Source: an uncultured Longilinea sp. (GTDB taxonomy: Bacteria > Chloroflexota > Anaerolineae > Anaerolineales > Anaerolineaceae). From it: a stretch of 18,907 nt of DNA. The stretch covers positions 1 to 18,907 of the forward strand of contig CALMIB010000079.1 in NCBI GenBank assembly GCA_937863945.1, read 5' to 3'. The translations under genes and the position numbers were made by a program. The notes beneath the pieces were generated by a model that was not told the DNA's origin, did no database searches, and was given only the letters and a program-made list of their open reading frames with translations. Each line of letters opens with the position of its first letter. Position 1 is the first letter of the stretch. Of this stretch, positions 1 to 6,254 are shown piece by piece.

Positions 1-197
1 TAAAACCCGACATAGCTTGCGTACCGGACCACCCCGGCAAAATAGACCTCTTTGCGTTTGCGGCCTTCGATGACCACGTTGCGGAAGGACCAGAGGTCGT
101 AATAGGCCTCCTCGTCTTTCCTGGGTAACAAGGGCGGTGAATAGACGCGCATCAGGTTTTTTATGGAAGAAAAAATTAATGCCAGGTCGGATGTCAT
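1..197 (-). CDS. Uncharacterised protein, C-terminal part cut off by window edge
   Basis: The reading frame opens with ATG at 197 and stays open through base 1, giving 65 visible residues that begin MTSDLALIFSSIKNLM. The start is well supported because AAGGAGG lies 5 bases upstream, a near-perfect ribosome binding site. The visible part is soluble-looking, with a helical N-terminus and then a strand-rich part (EVYFAGVVRYASYVGFY). That arrangement is reminiscent of small YdhG/DUF1801-like proteins, but I do not recognise the family with confidence and assign no function. It follows the LiaF-like gene on the same strand, separated by 80 bases holding a hairpin, so it may be expressed separately or by read-through. 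Confidence 0.7.
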   Translation of the reverse strand, partial: MTSDLALIFSSIKNLMRVYSPPLLPRKDEEAYYDLWSFRNVVIEGRKRKEVYFAGVVRYASYVGF

Positions 198-231
198 GCT
201 GCCCTCCTTGGGATCGTTCTACGAATAAAGC

Positions 232-258
232 ATCAGGCTGCGGATTGGGCAGCCTGAT
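232..258 (-). terminator. Stem-loop, probable weak terminator after the LiaF-like gene
   Basis: Ten perfectly paired bases (ATCAGGCTGC at 232-241 with GCAGCCTGAT at 249-258) enclose a 7-base loop. Read on the minus strand, the stem is followed by GCTTTATTCG, a poor U-tract, so termination may be partial. It lies 20 bases after the stop of the LiaF-like gene and 34 bases before the start codon of the next gene. It could therefore also tune read-through or protect the mRNA end. Confidence 0.5.
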
Positions 259-277
259 TGATTGGTCATACGGGAAA

Positions 278-811
278 TTACAAGCTTCGCAAACTGACGT
301 CCGCGACGAACATCGAAATGTCCAGGCGCAGGCGGCGTTCAGACTGTGCATAGCCGGGACTTTCAAAGTGGACCGGGGTAAACACGCCTTCCTGTTTGTG
401 CCCGTCGATTTTCGCATCCACCGCGATTGCTCCGGCGGTCATCGAGATGGCCGCGTCGGATGGCAGGATGAAGTTCAAATCGCCCACGAAACCCACCACG
501 CGGAGAGTGGTTTCACCGGCGGGAATTTCAACCGAAGTCAGGTCCATGTCCAGGTCGCCAATCATCAACCAGTAATCCTTGTTTTGCAGCACGCCGGTGG
601 GATGGCGGCGCATATCTCCCAGCAGGGTAAATTCGATATTTGAGCCTTCGCCGCCCAGCTTGGGGCGAAAGATGGCCCACAATCCCAGCCCGATCAGGAT
701 CAGTGGAAAAAGCACCGCCCAGGCATCAATTCTGAAGATGCTGCTTACCAGCAGCAAGATGCCTGAAGCAATCAGGATCGATCCCAGAGCCAGGATGCCG
801 CGATTTTTCAT
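278..811 (-). CDS. LiaF-like membrane protein (LiaF C-terminal domain)
   Basis: This 177-residue protein has two hydrophobic segments near the N-terminus (about residues 6-25 and 29-47). They are followed by a strand-rich domain with the pattern of the LiaF/VraT C-terminal domain (formerly DUF2154, 'cell wall-active antibiotics response'), for example LLGDMRR, the MIGDLDMDL strand and VGFVGDLNFILPSDAA. In Firmicutes LiaF restrains the LiaSR envelope-stress system. No histidine kinase or response regulator is visible here, so only a membrane or envelope-associated role is inferred. The ATG at 811 has GGGAGG 7 bases upstream. The gene begins 36 bases after the stop of the small protein gene, on the same strand, and the two are probably co-transcribed. 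Confidence 0.8.
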   Translation of the reverse strand: MKNRGILALGSILIASGILLLVSSIFRIDAWAVLFPLILIGLGLWAIFRPKLGGEGSNIEFTLLGDMRRHPTGVLQNKDYWLMIGDLDMDLTSVEIPAGETTLRVVGFVGDLNFILPSDAAISMTAGAIAVDAKIDGHKQEGVFTPVHFESPGYAQSERRLRLDISMFVADVSLRSL

Positions 812-847
812 AGTGTGTCCTCCCGGCGCGCTCGCGCCCAGGTCAGC

Positions 848-1054
848 TTATCGACGGACGTCGCCAAACACCTCGACGTGCAGCGGTGCGCCGGGGGGCG
901 TGTCGCCGTAGTCGGTCAGGTCGTCCAGCGTGAGCCGCAGATGGAGCGTGCCCGGTTGCCGGGTGGAGAACAGGTGGCGCATGATTTCTTCGTCGGCCTG
1001 GATACCAAACGTCTTCAGCAGCGTGCGAATATCGTTCCGGCTCACATCTTCCAT
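848..1054 (-). CDS. Small uncharacterised protein (68 aa)
   Basis: I do not recognise this family. The protein is acidic and soluble-looking, without a membrane segment. An N-terminal helical part (MEDVSRNDIRTLLKTFGI) is followed by a strand-like part (TLHLRLTLDDLTDYG) and ends HVEVFGDVRR. The frame also has an ATG at 1066, but that codon has no ribosome binding site. The ATG at 1054 has GGAGG 5 bases upstream, so I place the start there. That the site is optimally spaced and the neighbours lie on the same strand argues that this is a real gene. It sits between the phosphomutase gene (67 bases upstream) and the LiaF-like gene (36 bases downstream). Confidence 0.6.
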   Translation of the reverse strand: MEDVSRNDIRTLLKTFGIQADEEIMRHLFSTRQPGTLHLRLTLDDLTDYGDTPPGAPLHVEVFGDVRR

Positions 1055-1121
1055 CGGTACCTCCATCAGGATTAATCATAGCCTAGATTGAGTTGAAATG
1101 TATTGGCCAAAAGGACAGTTC

Positions 1122-1787
1122 TTATCTGGTTTTGGATGGGTTTGCGGCCTGGCCGGGGACTTTATCGGGCTCAGGCGGTTTGGGCCATTCCAGGCGGCTC
1201 ACCTGATTCAGGTTGAGCAGGCGCGGGCGGCCGCGGCCGAGCGCCAGGGTGGTGATGGAGGCCGTCGCGATCTGAAAACGGTCGAATTCCTCCAGGCCCA
1301 GTCCCAGAGAATGCGTCACGGCCATGCGAATCACGTCGCCGTGGGTGACACAGGCGATGATCTGATGGTCTTCATACTGCGCGGCCAGTTCATCCAGGGT
1401 GCGCGCCGTGCGCTGCAGCAGGTTGGTCAGGCTCTCGCCGCCCGGAAACTGCACCGCGGCGGGTTGTTTGTGCAACATTTGCCAGACCTTCAAGCGTTTG
1501 AGCTGTTTGTAGGTGCGTCCCTGCAGCTCGCCGTAATCCACTTCGATCAATCCGGCGTGCACGCGCACTTCCAGCCCGTGGGCAGCCGCCAGCGGCGCGG
1601 CGGTTTCCAGCGCGCGCTCCAGCGGGCTGCTGTAGATGGCCTTCAGCGGAGCGTCCGCCAGTTCCTCCGCCAGGGTTTGCGCCTGGCGCAGCCCATCGGC
1701 GTTGAGATGCACCCCGGGCAGGCGGCCGGCCAGGCGCGTTTTGAAAACGTCGTTGTCACCGTGACGGATCAGCAGCAGGATCGGCAT
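1122..1787 (-). CDS. Histidine phosphatase family protein, MSMEG_4193-type phosphomutase
   Basis: This 221-residue protein belongs to the phosphoglycerate mutase-like (histidine phosphatase) superfamily. The catalytic RHG motif is in LLIRHGDND near the N-terminus, the second histidine is in VTHGDVIRM, and the conserved YSSPLERALETA stretch lies between them. The pattern LAGRLPGVHLNADGLRQA matches what I recall of the MSMEG_4193 putative phosphomutase family, whose substrate is unknown. The ATG at 1787 makes the RHG motif begin at the usual distance from the N-terminus. A much longer upstream frame is only the shadow of rarA. The start lies 32 bases inside the 3' end of rarA and lacks a strong ribosome binding site, so translational coupling to rarA is likely. 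The basic C-terminal tail (about 25 residues) is probably disordered. Confidence 0.88.
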   Translation of the reverse strand: MPILLLIRHGDNDVFKTRLAGRLPGVHLNADGLRQAQTLAEELADAPLKAIYSSPLERALETAAPLAAAHGLEVRVHAGLIEVDYGELQGRTYKQLKRLKVWQMLHKQPAAVQFPGGESLTNLLQRTARTLDELAAQYEDHQIIACVTHGDVIRMAVTHSLGLGLEEFDRFQIATASITTLALGRGRPRLLNLNQVSRLEWPKPPEPDKVPGQAANPSKTR

Positions 1788-3159
1788 GGTCGTCGGTCTC
1801 AGCGGGTTCCGGGGAGGATGCGTATCCCAAACCTTCGGCCTGCATGCGCCGCCAGCGCTCCAACCGTTCCGCGATCTGGGCCTCGTAGCCCTCGCCGGAG
1901 GGGTGGTAGAACGTCTTTCCAAGCAGCGCCGTTGGCAAATACTGCTGCGGGGTGAAGTGCCCCGGGAAGGAATGTGGATACTGATAGCCCTGGCCGTGCC
2001 CCAGACCGCGCGCGTCGCGGTTGGCATCCATGAGGTGCGTGGGCACCGGCCCGATGCCCTGTTCTTCAATCAGCTTCTGTGCCGTGAAGATCGCTCCGGC
2101 CGAATTGGATTTTGGCGCAGTGGCCAGGTAGAGGGTGGCTTCGGCGATCGGATAGATGCCTTCAGGCAGCCCGATGTACTCGTAATTATAGGCGGCGGAC
2201 GCGGCGACCTGCATGGCATGCGGGTCGGCCAGGCCGATATCCTCGCTGGCCAGCACCACCAGGCGGCGCAGGATGAAGCGCGGATCCTCGCCGGCGGCGA
2301 GCATTTTGGCCAGCCAGTAGAGCGCTGCGTCGGGGTCGGAGCCGCGCACGGATTTAATGAAGGCTGAAATGGTGTCGTAGTGCGCGTCACCGGATTTATC
2401 ATAAACCACGGCACGCTTTTGAATGGACTCTTGCGCGACATCCAGGGTGACATGAATGCTGCCGTCCACCAATGAGGCGGGAGTGGTCTCGACGGCCAGC
2501 TCCAACGCATTGAGCAGGTTGCGCGCGTCGCCGCCCGAAAGGCGCAGCAGGTGGGCGCGGGCATCGTCATCCAGGCGGACGTTGCGCTTGCCGTACCCGC
2601 GTTCTTCATCCCGCAGGGCATTGTCGAGGATGCGTTGCAGGTGATCTTCAGTTAAGGGTTGAAGCTGGAATACGCGCGAGCGCGAGACCAGTGCCGAAAT
2701 GACATCGAAATACGGGTTTTCGGTGGTAGCGCCAATCAGCGTCACCATGCCCGATTCCACGTGCGGCAGCAGCGCGTCCTGCTGGGCTTTGTTCCAGCGG
2801 TGCACCTCGTCGATGAACAGAATGGTGCGCTGGCCGTGCAACTGGCGGCGCTCGCCGGCTTCATGGATCACGCGGCGTAATTCGGCCACGCCTGCCAGCA
2901 CCGCCGAGATGGTTTCGAAATGCGCCTGGGTGCGGTTGGCGATCACCTGCGCCAGCGTGGTTTTGCCGGTGCCCGGCGGACCGGTGAAGATGATGGAAGA
3001 AAACAGCCGGTCGGCCTCAATGGCGCGGCGCAGCAGCTTGCCGGGCCCGATGATGTGGTCCTGCCCGATGAACTCATCCAGGGTGCGCGGGCGCATGCGC
3101 GCAGAAAGCGGCGCTTCGTGCGCCATTCGCTCGTGCATGGCATGCTCAAACAGGTCCAT
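1756..3159 (-). CDS. rarA: Replication-associated recombination protein A (RarA/MgsA), AAA+ ATPase
   Basis: RarA is an AAA+ ATPase of the WRNIP1/Mgs1 family that acts at stalled replication forks with SSB and the clamp loader. The N-terminus carries RMRPRTLDEFIGQDHIIGPG, typical of this family and of RuvB-like clamp-loader ATPases. It is followed by Walker A GPPGTGKT, Walker B ILFIDEVH, and the sensor region LIGATTENPYF. The C-terminal half has the family signature region AEATLYLATAPKSNS and QYLPTALLGKTFY. About 467 residues is somewhat longer than many RarA proteins because of an acidic C-terminal tail. An in-frame ATG at 3168 would add three residues. I prefer 3159 because the protein then begins MDLFEH, and because a -10-like TAGAAT covers the first ATG. 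It is divergent from the HD-GYP gene. Confidence 0.95.
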   Translation of the reverse strand: MDLFEHAMHERMAHEAPLSARMRPRTLDEFIGQDHIIGPGKLLRRAIEADRLFSSIIFTGPPGTGKTTLAQVIANRTQAHFETISAVLAGVAELRRVIHEAGERRQLHGQRTILFIDEVHRWNKAQQDALLPHVESGMVTLIGATTENPYFDVISALVSRSRVFQLQPLTEDHLQRILDNALRDEERGYGKRNVRLDDDARAHLLRLSGGDARNLLNALELAVETTPASLVDGSIHVTLDVAQESIQKRAVVYDKSGDAHYDTISAFIKSVRGSDPDAALYWLAKMLAAGEDPRFILRRLVVLASEDIGLADPHAMQVAASAAYNYEYIGLPEGIYPIAEATLYLATAPKSNSAGAIFTAQKLIEEQGIGPVPTHLMDANRDARGLGHGQGYQYPHSFPGHFTPQQYLPTALLGKTFYHPSGEGYEAQIAERLERWRRMQAEGLGYASSPEPAETDDHADPAADPSR

Positions 3160-3166
3160 ATCCGCC

Positions 3167-3172
3167 ATTCTA
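3167..3172 (-). promoter_or_regulatory. Candidate -10 element for rarA (TAGAAT), implying a leaderless start
   Basis: On the minus strand TAGAAT matches the -10 consensus at 5 of 6 positions. It is followed by exactly 7 bases and then the ATG at 3159, so transcription would be expected to begin at or next to the start codon. I see no recognisable -35 box. The hexamer overlaps the upstream ATG at 3168, which could not then be in the mRNA. Confidence 0.35.
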
Positions 3173-3261
3173 CCACGGGCCGGCCGGATGCGCCGATCGG
3201 AAAACCAGCCCGGTCAACCAGATTGCAGGTTTTTCTATCCAATGAGAAGACGCTCTTAAGG

Positions 3262-3267
3262 TATACT
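3262..3267 (+). promoter_or_regulatory. Candidate -10 element for the HD-GYP gene (TATACT), implying a leaderless start
   Basis: TATACT matches the -10 consensus at 5 of 6 positions and is followed by 7 bases (TTCTGAA) before the ATG at 3275. This is the same spacing as on the divergent rarA side. No Shine-Dalgarno sequence stands at the normal distance from this ATG; the nearest AAGG is 13 bases away. No convincing -35 box is visible. Confidence 0.4.
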
Positions 3268-3274
3268 TTCTGAA

Positions 3275-5251
3275 ATGAATGATATCGCATTGCTCATTCT
3301 GGCTGCGATCCCGGTTGTGATCCTGCTGGGTTTGTGCATTTTATGGCTGTACCGGCGCAGGCTGCGCTTGAATGCCAAAAAACTGGCCGCCAGCGAGGAG
3401 AAGTACCGCCGGCTGGTGGAAAATTCTTCAGATGGCGTGTTGCTGGTCCAGGATGACCGTGCCCTGTACACCAACTCGCGCGCCGTGGATATCCTGGGAT
3501 TTACGCCGGAAAAATTGGCGGATATTTCCATCTCGGAATTGTTTAAAAACGGCGTGGACACCATGCCGGTCTCGCAAAGCGAAGATGATACGCACACCCC
3601 GCTCTACCGCATCCAACGTCCCGACGGAAAGACGCGCTGGGTGAGGGTGACGCGCATGCCGATTGAATGGGAAAACAACCCCGCTATCATGGTGGTGGTG
3701 GCGGATGAAACCAGTCATATCCAGGCCGAGCGCGCCTTGCAGGAAACGGAAAAGAAATTGGCCACGGCTTTGCTGACCATTCCGGATGCCATTGCGATCA
3801 CCCGTTTGACGGATGGGCAATTTATCGAGGTGAACGAAAGTTTTGAACGTCTATCCGGCTATTCAGCCGCGGAATTATCCGGCCGGACTTCCCTGGAGCT
3901 TGGCCTGTGGGCACAGGTTGATGAGCGGGATTGGTTGATGGAGCAGTTGCGCCTGAACGGCCAGGTGGTGGACATGGAAATGAAGGTGCGCATCAAGAAT
4001 GGAGAGATGCGCTTTGGACTGGCTTCGGCACGTTTAATTGAATTGCATGGCCAGGCTTGCGTTCTGATGATTATCCGGGATATTTCCGAGAAGAAGTCCA
4101 ATGAGGACCGTTTCCGCCAGCAGATGCAGCGGTTGGCGACGCTGCGGGTGGTGGATATGACCATTGCCGCCAGTATGGAACTGGATCAGGTTTTAAATCT
4201 TCTGCTTGAAAAACTGATCCGCGAGCTGGATGTGGATGCCTGCGTGCTGCTGATGTTAAATTCGCGCAAGCAACTGGTACACCGCGCAAACGTGGGAATG
4301 CCGGAAGCCTGCGTGAGCAACGTGAATATCAAACTGGGCGAAAATCATGCCGGTTGGGCCGCGCTGCACATGAAACCGATCTATGTGCTGCATGCCGAAG
4401 AGACCCCGGATGCGTTGCTCGGCCGCAAGGAATTTGCCGATGCCGGCTTTATCGCCTATTACTGCACGCCGTTGATCGCAAAGGGCAGGGTTTTGGGCGT
4501 GCTCGAAATTTTTAACCGCCGTCCCTTGCCCTCTGACCCGGAATGGCTGAATTTCTTCGAGGCGCTGGCCGATCAGGCAGCCATTGCCATTGAGAATGCC
4601 TCCTTGATGGATACGGTTGAACAGGCCAACCAGGAAATGCTGGCTGCTTACGATGACACCATCCAGGGATGGGCGCATGCGCTGGAATTGCGCGACGGTG
4701 AGACCGAGGGCCATTCACAGCGCGTGTTGCAGATGACCCTGGCGATTGCCAGGTCGATGGGCTTTGATGATGCGCAATTGGTGCACATGAAACGCGGCGC
4801 TCTGCTGCACGATATCGGCAAAATGGCCATCCCGGATGCAATCCTTTTCAAACCGGGACCGTTGACGGCGGATGAATGGGAGATCATGCGCAAGCACCCC
4901 ATGCTCGCTTACCGGCTGCTGGCGGGTATCTCCTTCCTGCGCCCGGCGTTGGATATTCCGTATTGCCATCACGAACGCTGGAATGGCAGCGGTTACCCGC
5001 GTGGATTGGCCGGCGAGGAAATTCCGCTGGCGGCGCGCATCTTTGCTGTGGTGGATGTTTGGGACGCGCTGCTTTCAGACCGGCCGTACCGGAACGCGTG
5101 GGATGAACAACAAGCGGCCGATTATCTCCGCCAGAATGCGGGCATACTCTTCGACCCGGCGGTCGTGGCGGCTTTCTTTGATCAGTTTACTGTGATCGAT
5201 TCACCAGATAAATTCCGGTCAACAGGATCAAACCGCCAACCCATTGATTAG
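3275..5251 (+). CDS. Membrane-anchored PAS-PAS-GAF-HD-GYP domain protein (putative cyclic-di-GMP phosphodiesterase)
   Basis: This 658-residue signalling protein begins with a single membrane segment (about residues 5-26). A first PAS domain (about 44-150), a second PAS domain (about 160-275), a GAF domain (about 300-455) and a C-terminal HD-GYP domain (about 470-640) follow. The HD pair is H512-D513 in LLHDIGKMAIPD. The second signature is HHERWNGSGYP at 565-575 with the GYP motif intact, and VVDVWDAL and DRPYR follow. HD-GYP domains hydrolyse cyclic-di-GMP, and the PAS and GAF domains presumably sense a ligand, redox state or light. The expected motifs are present, so activity is plausible. 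The last 16 or so residues look like a non-conserved tail encoded opposite the EamA gene. The stop is TAG at 5249-5251. Confidence 0.92.
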   Translation: MNDIALLILAAIPVVILLGLCILWLYRRRLRLNAKKLAASEEKYRRLVENSSDGVLLVQDDRALYTNSRAVDILGFTPEKLADISISELFKNGVDTMPVSQSEDDTHTPLYRIQRPDGKTRWVRVTRMPIEWENNPAIMVVVADETSHIQAERALQETEKKLATALLTIPDAIAITRLTDGQFIEVNESFERLSGYSAAELSGRTSLELGLWAQVDERDWLMEQLRLNGQVVDMEMKVRIKNGEMRFGLASARLIELHGQACVLMIIRDISEKKSNEDRFRQQMQRLATLRVVDMTIAASMELDQVLNLLLEKLIRELDVDACVLLMLNSRKQLVHRANVGMPEACVSNVNIKLGENHAGWAALHMKPIYVLHAEETPDALLGRKEFADAGFIAYYCTPLIAKGRVLGVLEIFNRRPLPSDPEWLNFFEALADQAAIAIENASLMDTVEQANQEMLAAYDDTIQGWAHALELRDGETEGHSQRVLQMTLAIARSMGFDDAQLVHMKRGALLHDIGKMAIPDAILFKPGPLTADEWEIMRKHPMLAYRLLAGISFLRPALDIPYCHHERWNGSGYPRGLAGEEIPLAARIFAVVDVWDALLSDRPYRNAWDEQQAADYLRQNAGILFDPAVVAAFFDQFTVIDSPDKFRSTGSNRQPID

Positions 5252-6086
5252 GCCGCGGCAGCTCGCCCATCAGGGGGATGGCCAGCAGCGTGGTGATCAC
5301 CGGCGAAGCGATCGTCGTGGGCGACACCAGCGAGGCCGGCAGGCTCCCCAGTGCATAGCTGATGGCAAAATATCCAATCGTCTGGGAGATCAGTCCTGCT
5401 CCGAGAAAGGCCAGCCAGGTGGCCGTGGAATATCCGCCGAGGGCGTAGCCGCTCGCCAGGTTAAAGGCCAGCAACAGCCCGGCGCTGACCCAATTGACCG
5501 GCACCAGATAGGCCAGGGTATGCAAATGCGTGCGGCTGCGCTGCGTGATTAAGAAATAAAATGCGAAAAACAGGCTTGAAACGGTCGCGAGCACGTCGCC
5601 AAAGTTGACGGAAAAACCGCCCAGGTTTCCGGCCCCGAAGAATATTAAAGTGCCAGCCAGCGTCACAGCTAGCCCGGCCCAGAATTTTCCGGTCAGCTTT
5701 TCTCGCCACACCAGCCAGGCGAACAGGGCCACCCACAGGGGGGAGATGTAGTTCATCAGGGTGGCATTGGCAATGCGCGTAATCCCCAGTGCGGTGCTCC
5801 ACAGCCCGTGATCCAGCGCGACGCATGCGCCGGCCATCACGGGCAGGTACCAGTACTTGCGCAGGGGAGCGCGCTCGCCGGCCGGCATGCGCAGCAGAAA
5901 CGGCAGCAGCACCACACCCGCGGTCAGCATGCGGTAGAACACGGTGACTGTTCCCGGCGCATCCGCCCAGCGCACGAATAACGCCGAGAGGCTGAGCGCC
6001 AGCACGCCGATGACCAGCGAGAGATACGCCAGGGTCCGGCGCGGGACGCGTTGCGTGAAAGCCGGTCTTGCCTGATGAGTGTTCAT
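5187..6086 (-). CDS. EamA/DMT-family permease (RhaT-like), 10 membrane segments
   Basis: This roughly 299-residue integral membrane protein has the two-fold EamA repeat of the drug/metabolite transporter superfamily, with ten hydrophobic segments expected. The first repeat contains LALSLSALFVRWADAPG, FYRMLTAG and ANATLMNYISPLWVAL. The second ends SLVSPTTIASPVITTLLAIPLMGE and GGLILLTGIYLVN, a typical EamA C-terminus. The substrate cannot be predicted. The frame extends upstream to an ATG at 6137 and a TTG at 6158, but those residues are not membrane-like. The ATG at 6086 gives a normal short cytoplasmic N-terminus. The 3' end overlaps the convergent HD-GYP gene by 65 bp, with no terminator between them. 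Confidence 0.9.
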   Translation of the reverse strand: MNTHQARPAFTQRVPRRTLAYLSLVIGVLALSLSALFVRWADAPGTVTVFYRMLTAGVVLLPFLLRMPAGERAPLRKYWYLPVMAGACVALDHGLWSTALGITRIANATLMNYISPLWVALFAWLVWREKLTGKFWAGLAVTLAGTLIFFGAGNLGGFSVNFGDVLATVSSLFFAFYFLITQRSRTHLHTLAYLVPVNWVSAGLLLAFNLASGYALGGYSTATWLAFLGAGLISQTIGYFAISYALGSLPASLVSPTTIASPVITTLLAIPLMGELPRPNQWVGGLILLTGIYLVNRSQ

Positions 6087-6096
6087 GGATTGCCTG

Positions 6097-6102
6097 ATTC
6101 TA
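6097..6102 (-). promoter_or_regulatory. Candidate -10 element for the EamA permease gene (TAGAAT)
   Basis: On the minus strand TAGAAT lies 10 bases before the ATG at 6086, so the transcript would carry only about three or four untranslated bases. The hexamer is identical to the one in front of rarA. A weak AGG is the only ribosome-binding-like sequence here. No clear -35 box is visible. Confidence 0.3.
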
Positions 6103-6220
6103 CTCCAAGCGGGGGGTGATGAGATGGGGAATTCCATCCGAATCGCTGATTCGTGCAACCGCCGGACGGTGGGAGGGCATTCCGGGGCATTGTCCTATCC
6201 TGTTTTTGCTGATTCAGGGT

Positions 6221-6226
6221 TACAAT
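6221..6226 (+). promoter_or_regulatory. Candidate -10 element (TACAAT) for the zinc-ribbon propeller gene
   Basis: TACAAT is a 5-of-6 match to the -10 consensus, 28 bases before the ATG at 6255. The leader would hold the ribosome binding site CTGGAGG. There is no good -35 box at 16-18 bases. Confidence 0.3.
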
Positions 6227-6254
6227 AGACCCAGTTTACACTCTGGAGGCAGTT

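Noticed and set aside
165..175. A third GGAAGAAAAAA, identical to the tail before both terminator stems
   Set aside because: Here it lies inside the coding sequence of the left-edge gene (the LIFSSI residues) and no stem is beside it, so it is probably a coincidence.
565..575. HD-GYP second signature with Asn in WNGSGYP instead of Asp (residues 565-575 of the protein at 3275)
   Set aside because: Asn at this place occurs in many HD-GYP proteins as far as I recall, and the metal-binding residues are intact. The coordinates given here are residue numbers.
1098..1955. Long plus-strand frame opposite the phosphomutase and rarA end
   Set aside because: It is rich in Gln, Arg and His in the pattern of an antisense shadow, has no family-like motif, and the opposite strand holds a convincing enzyme.
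6139..6153. Short inverted repeat CGAATC-3-GATTCG upstream of the EamA gene
   Set aside because: Six-base arms in a 168-base interval are expected often enough by chance, and the repeat is not centred on any promoter element I could define.
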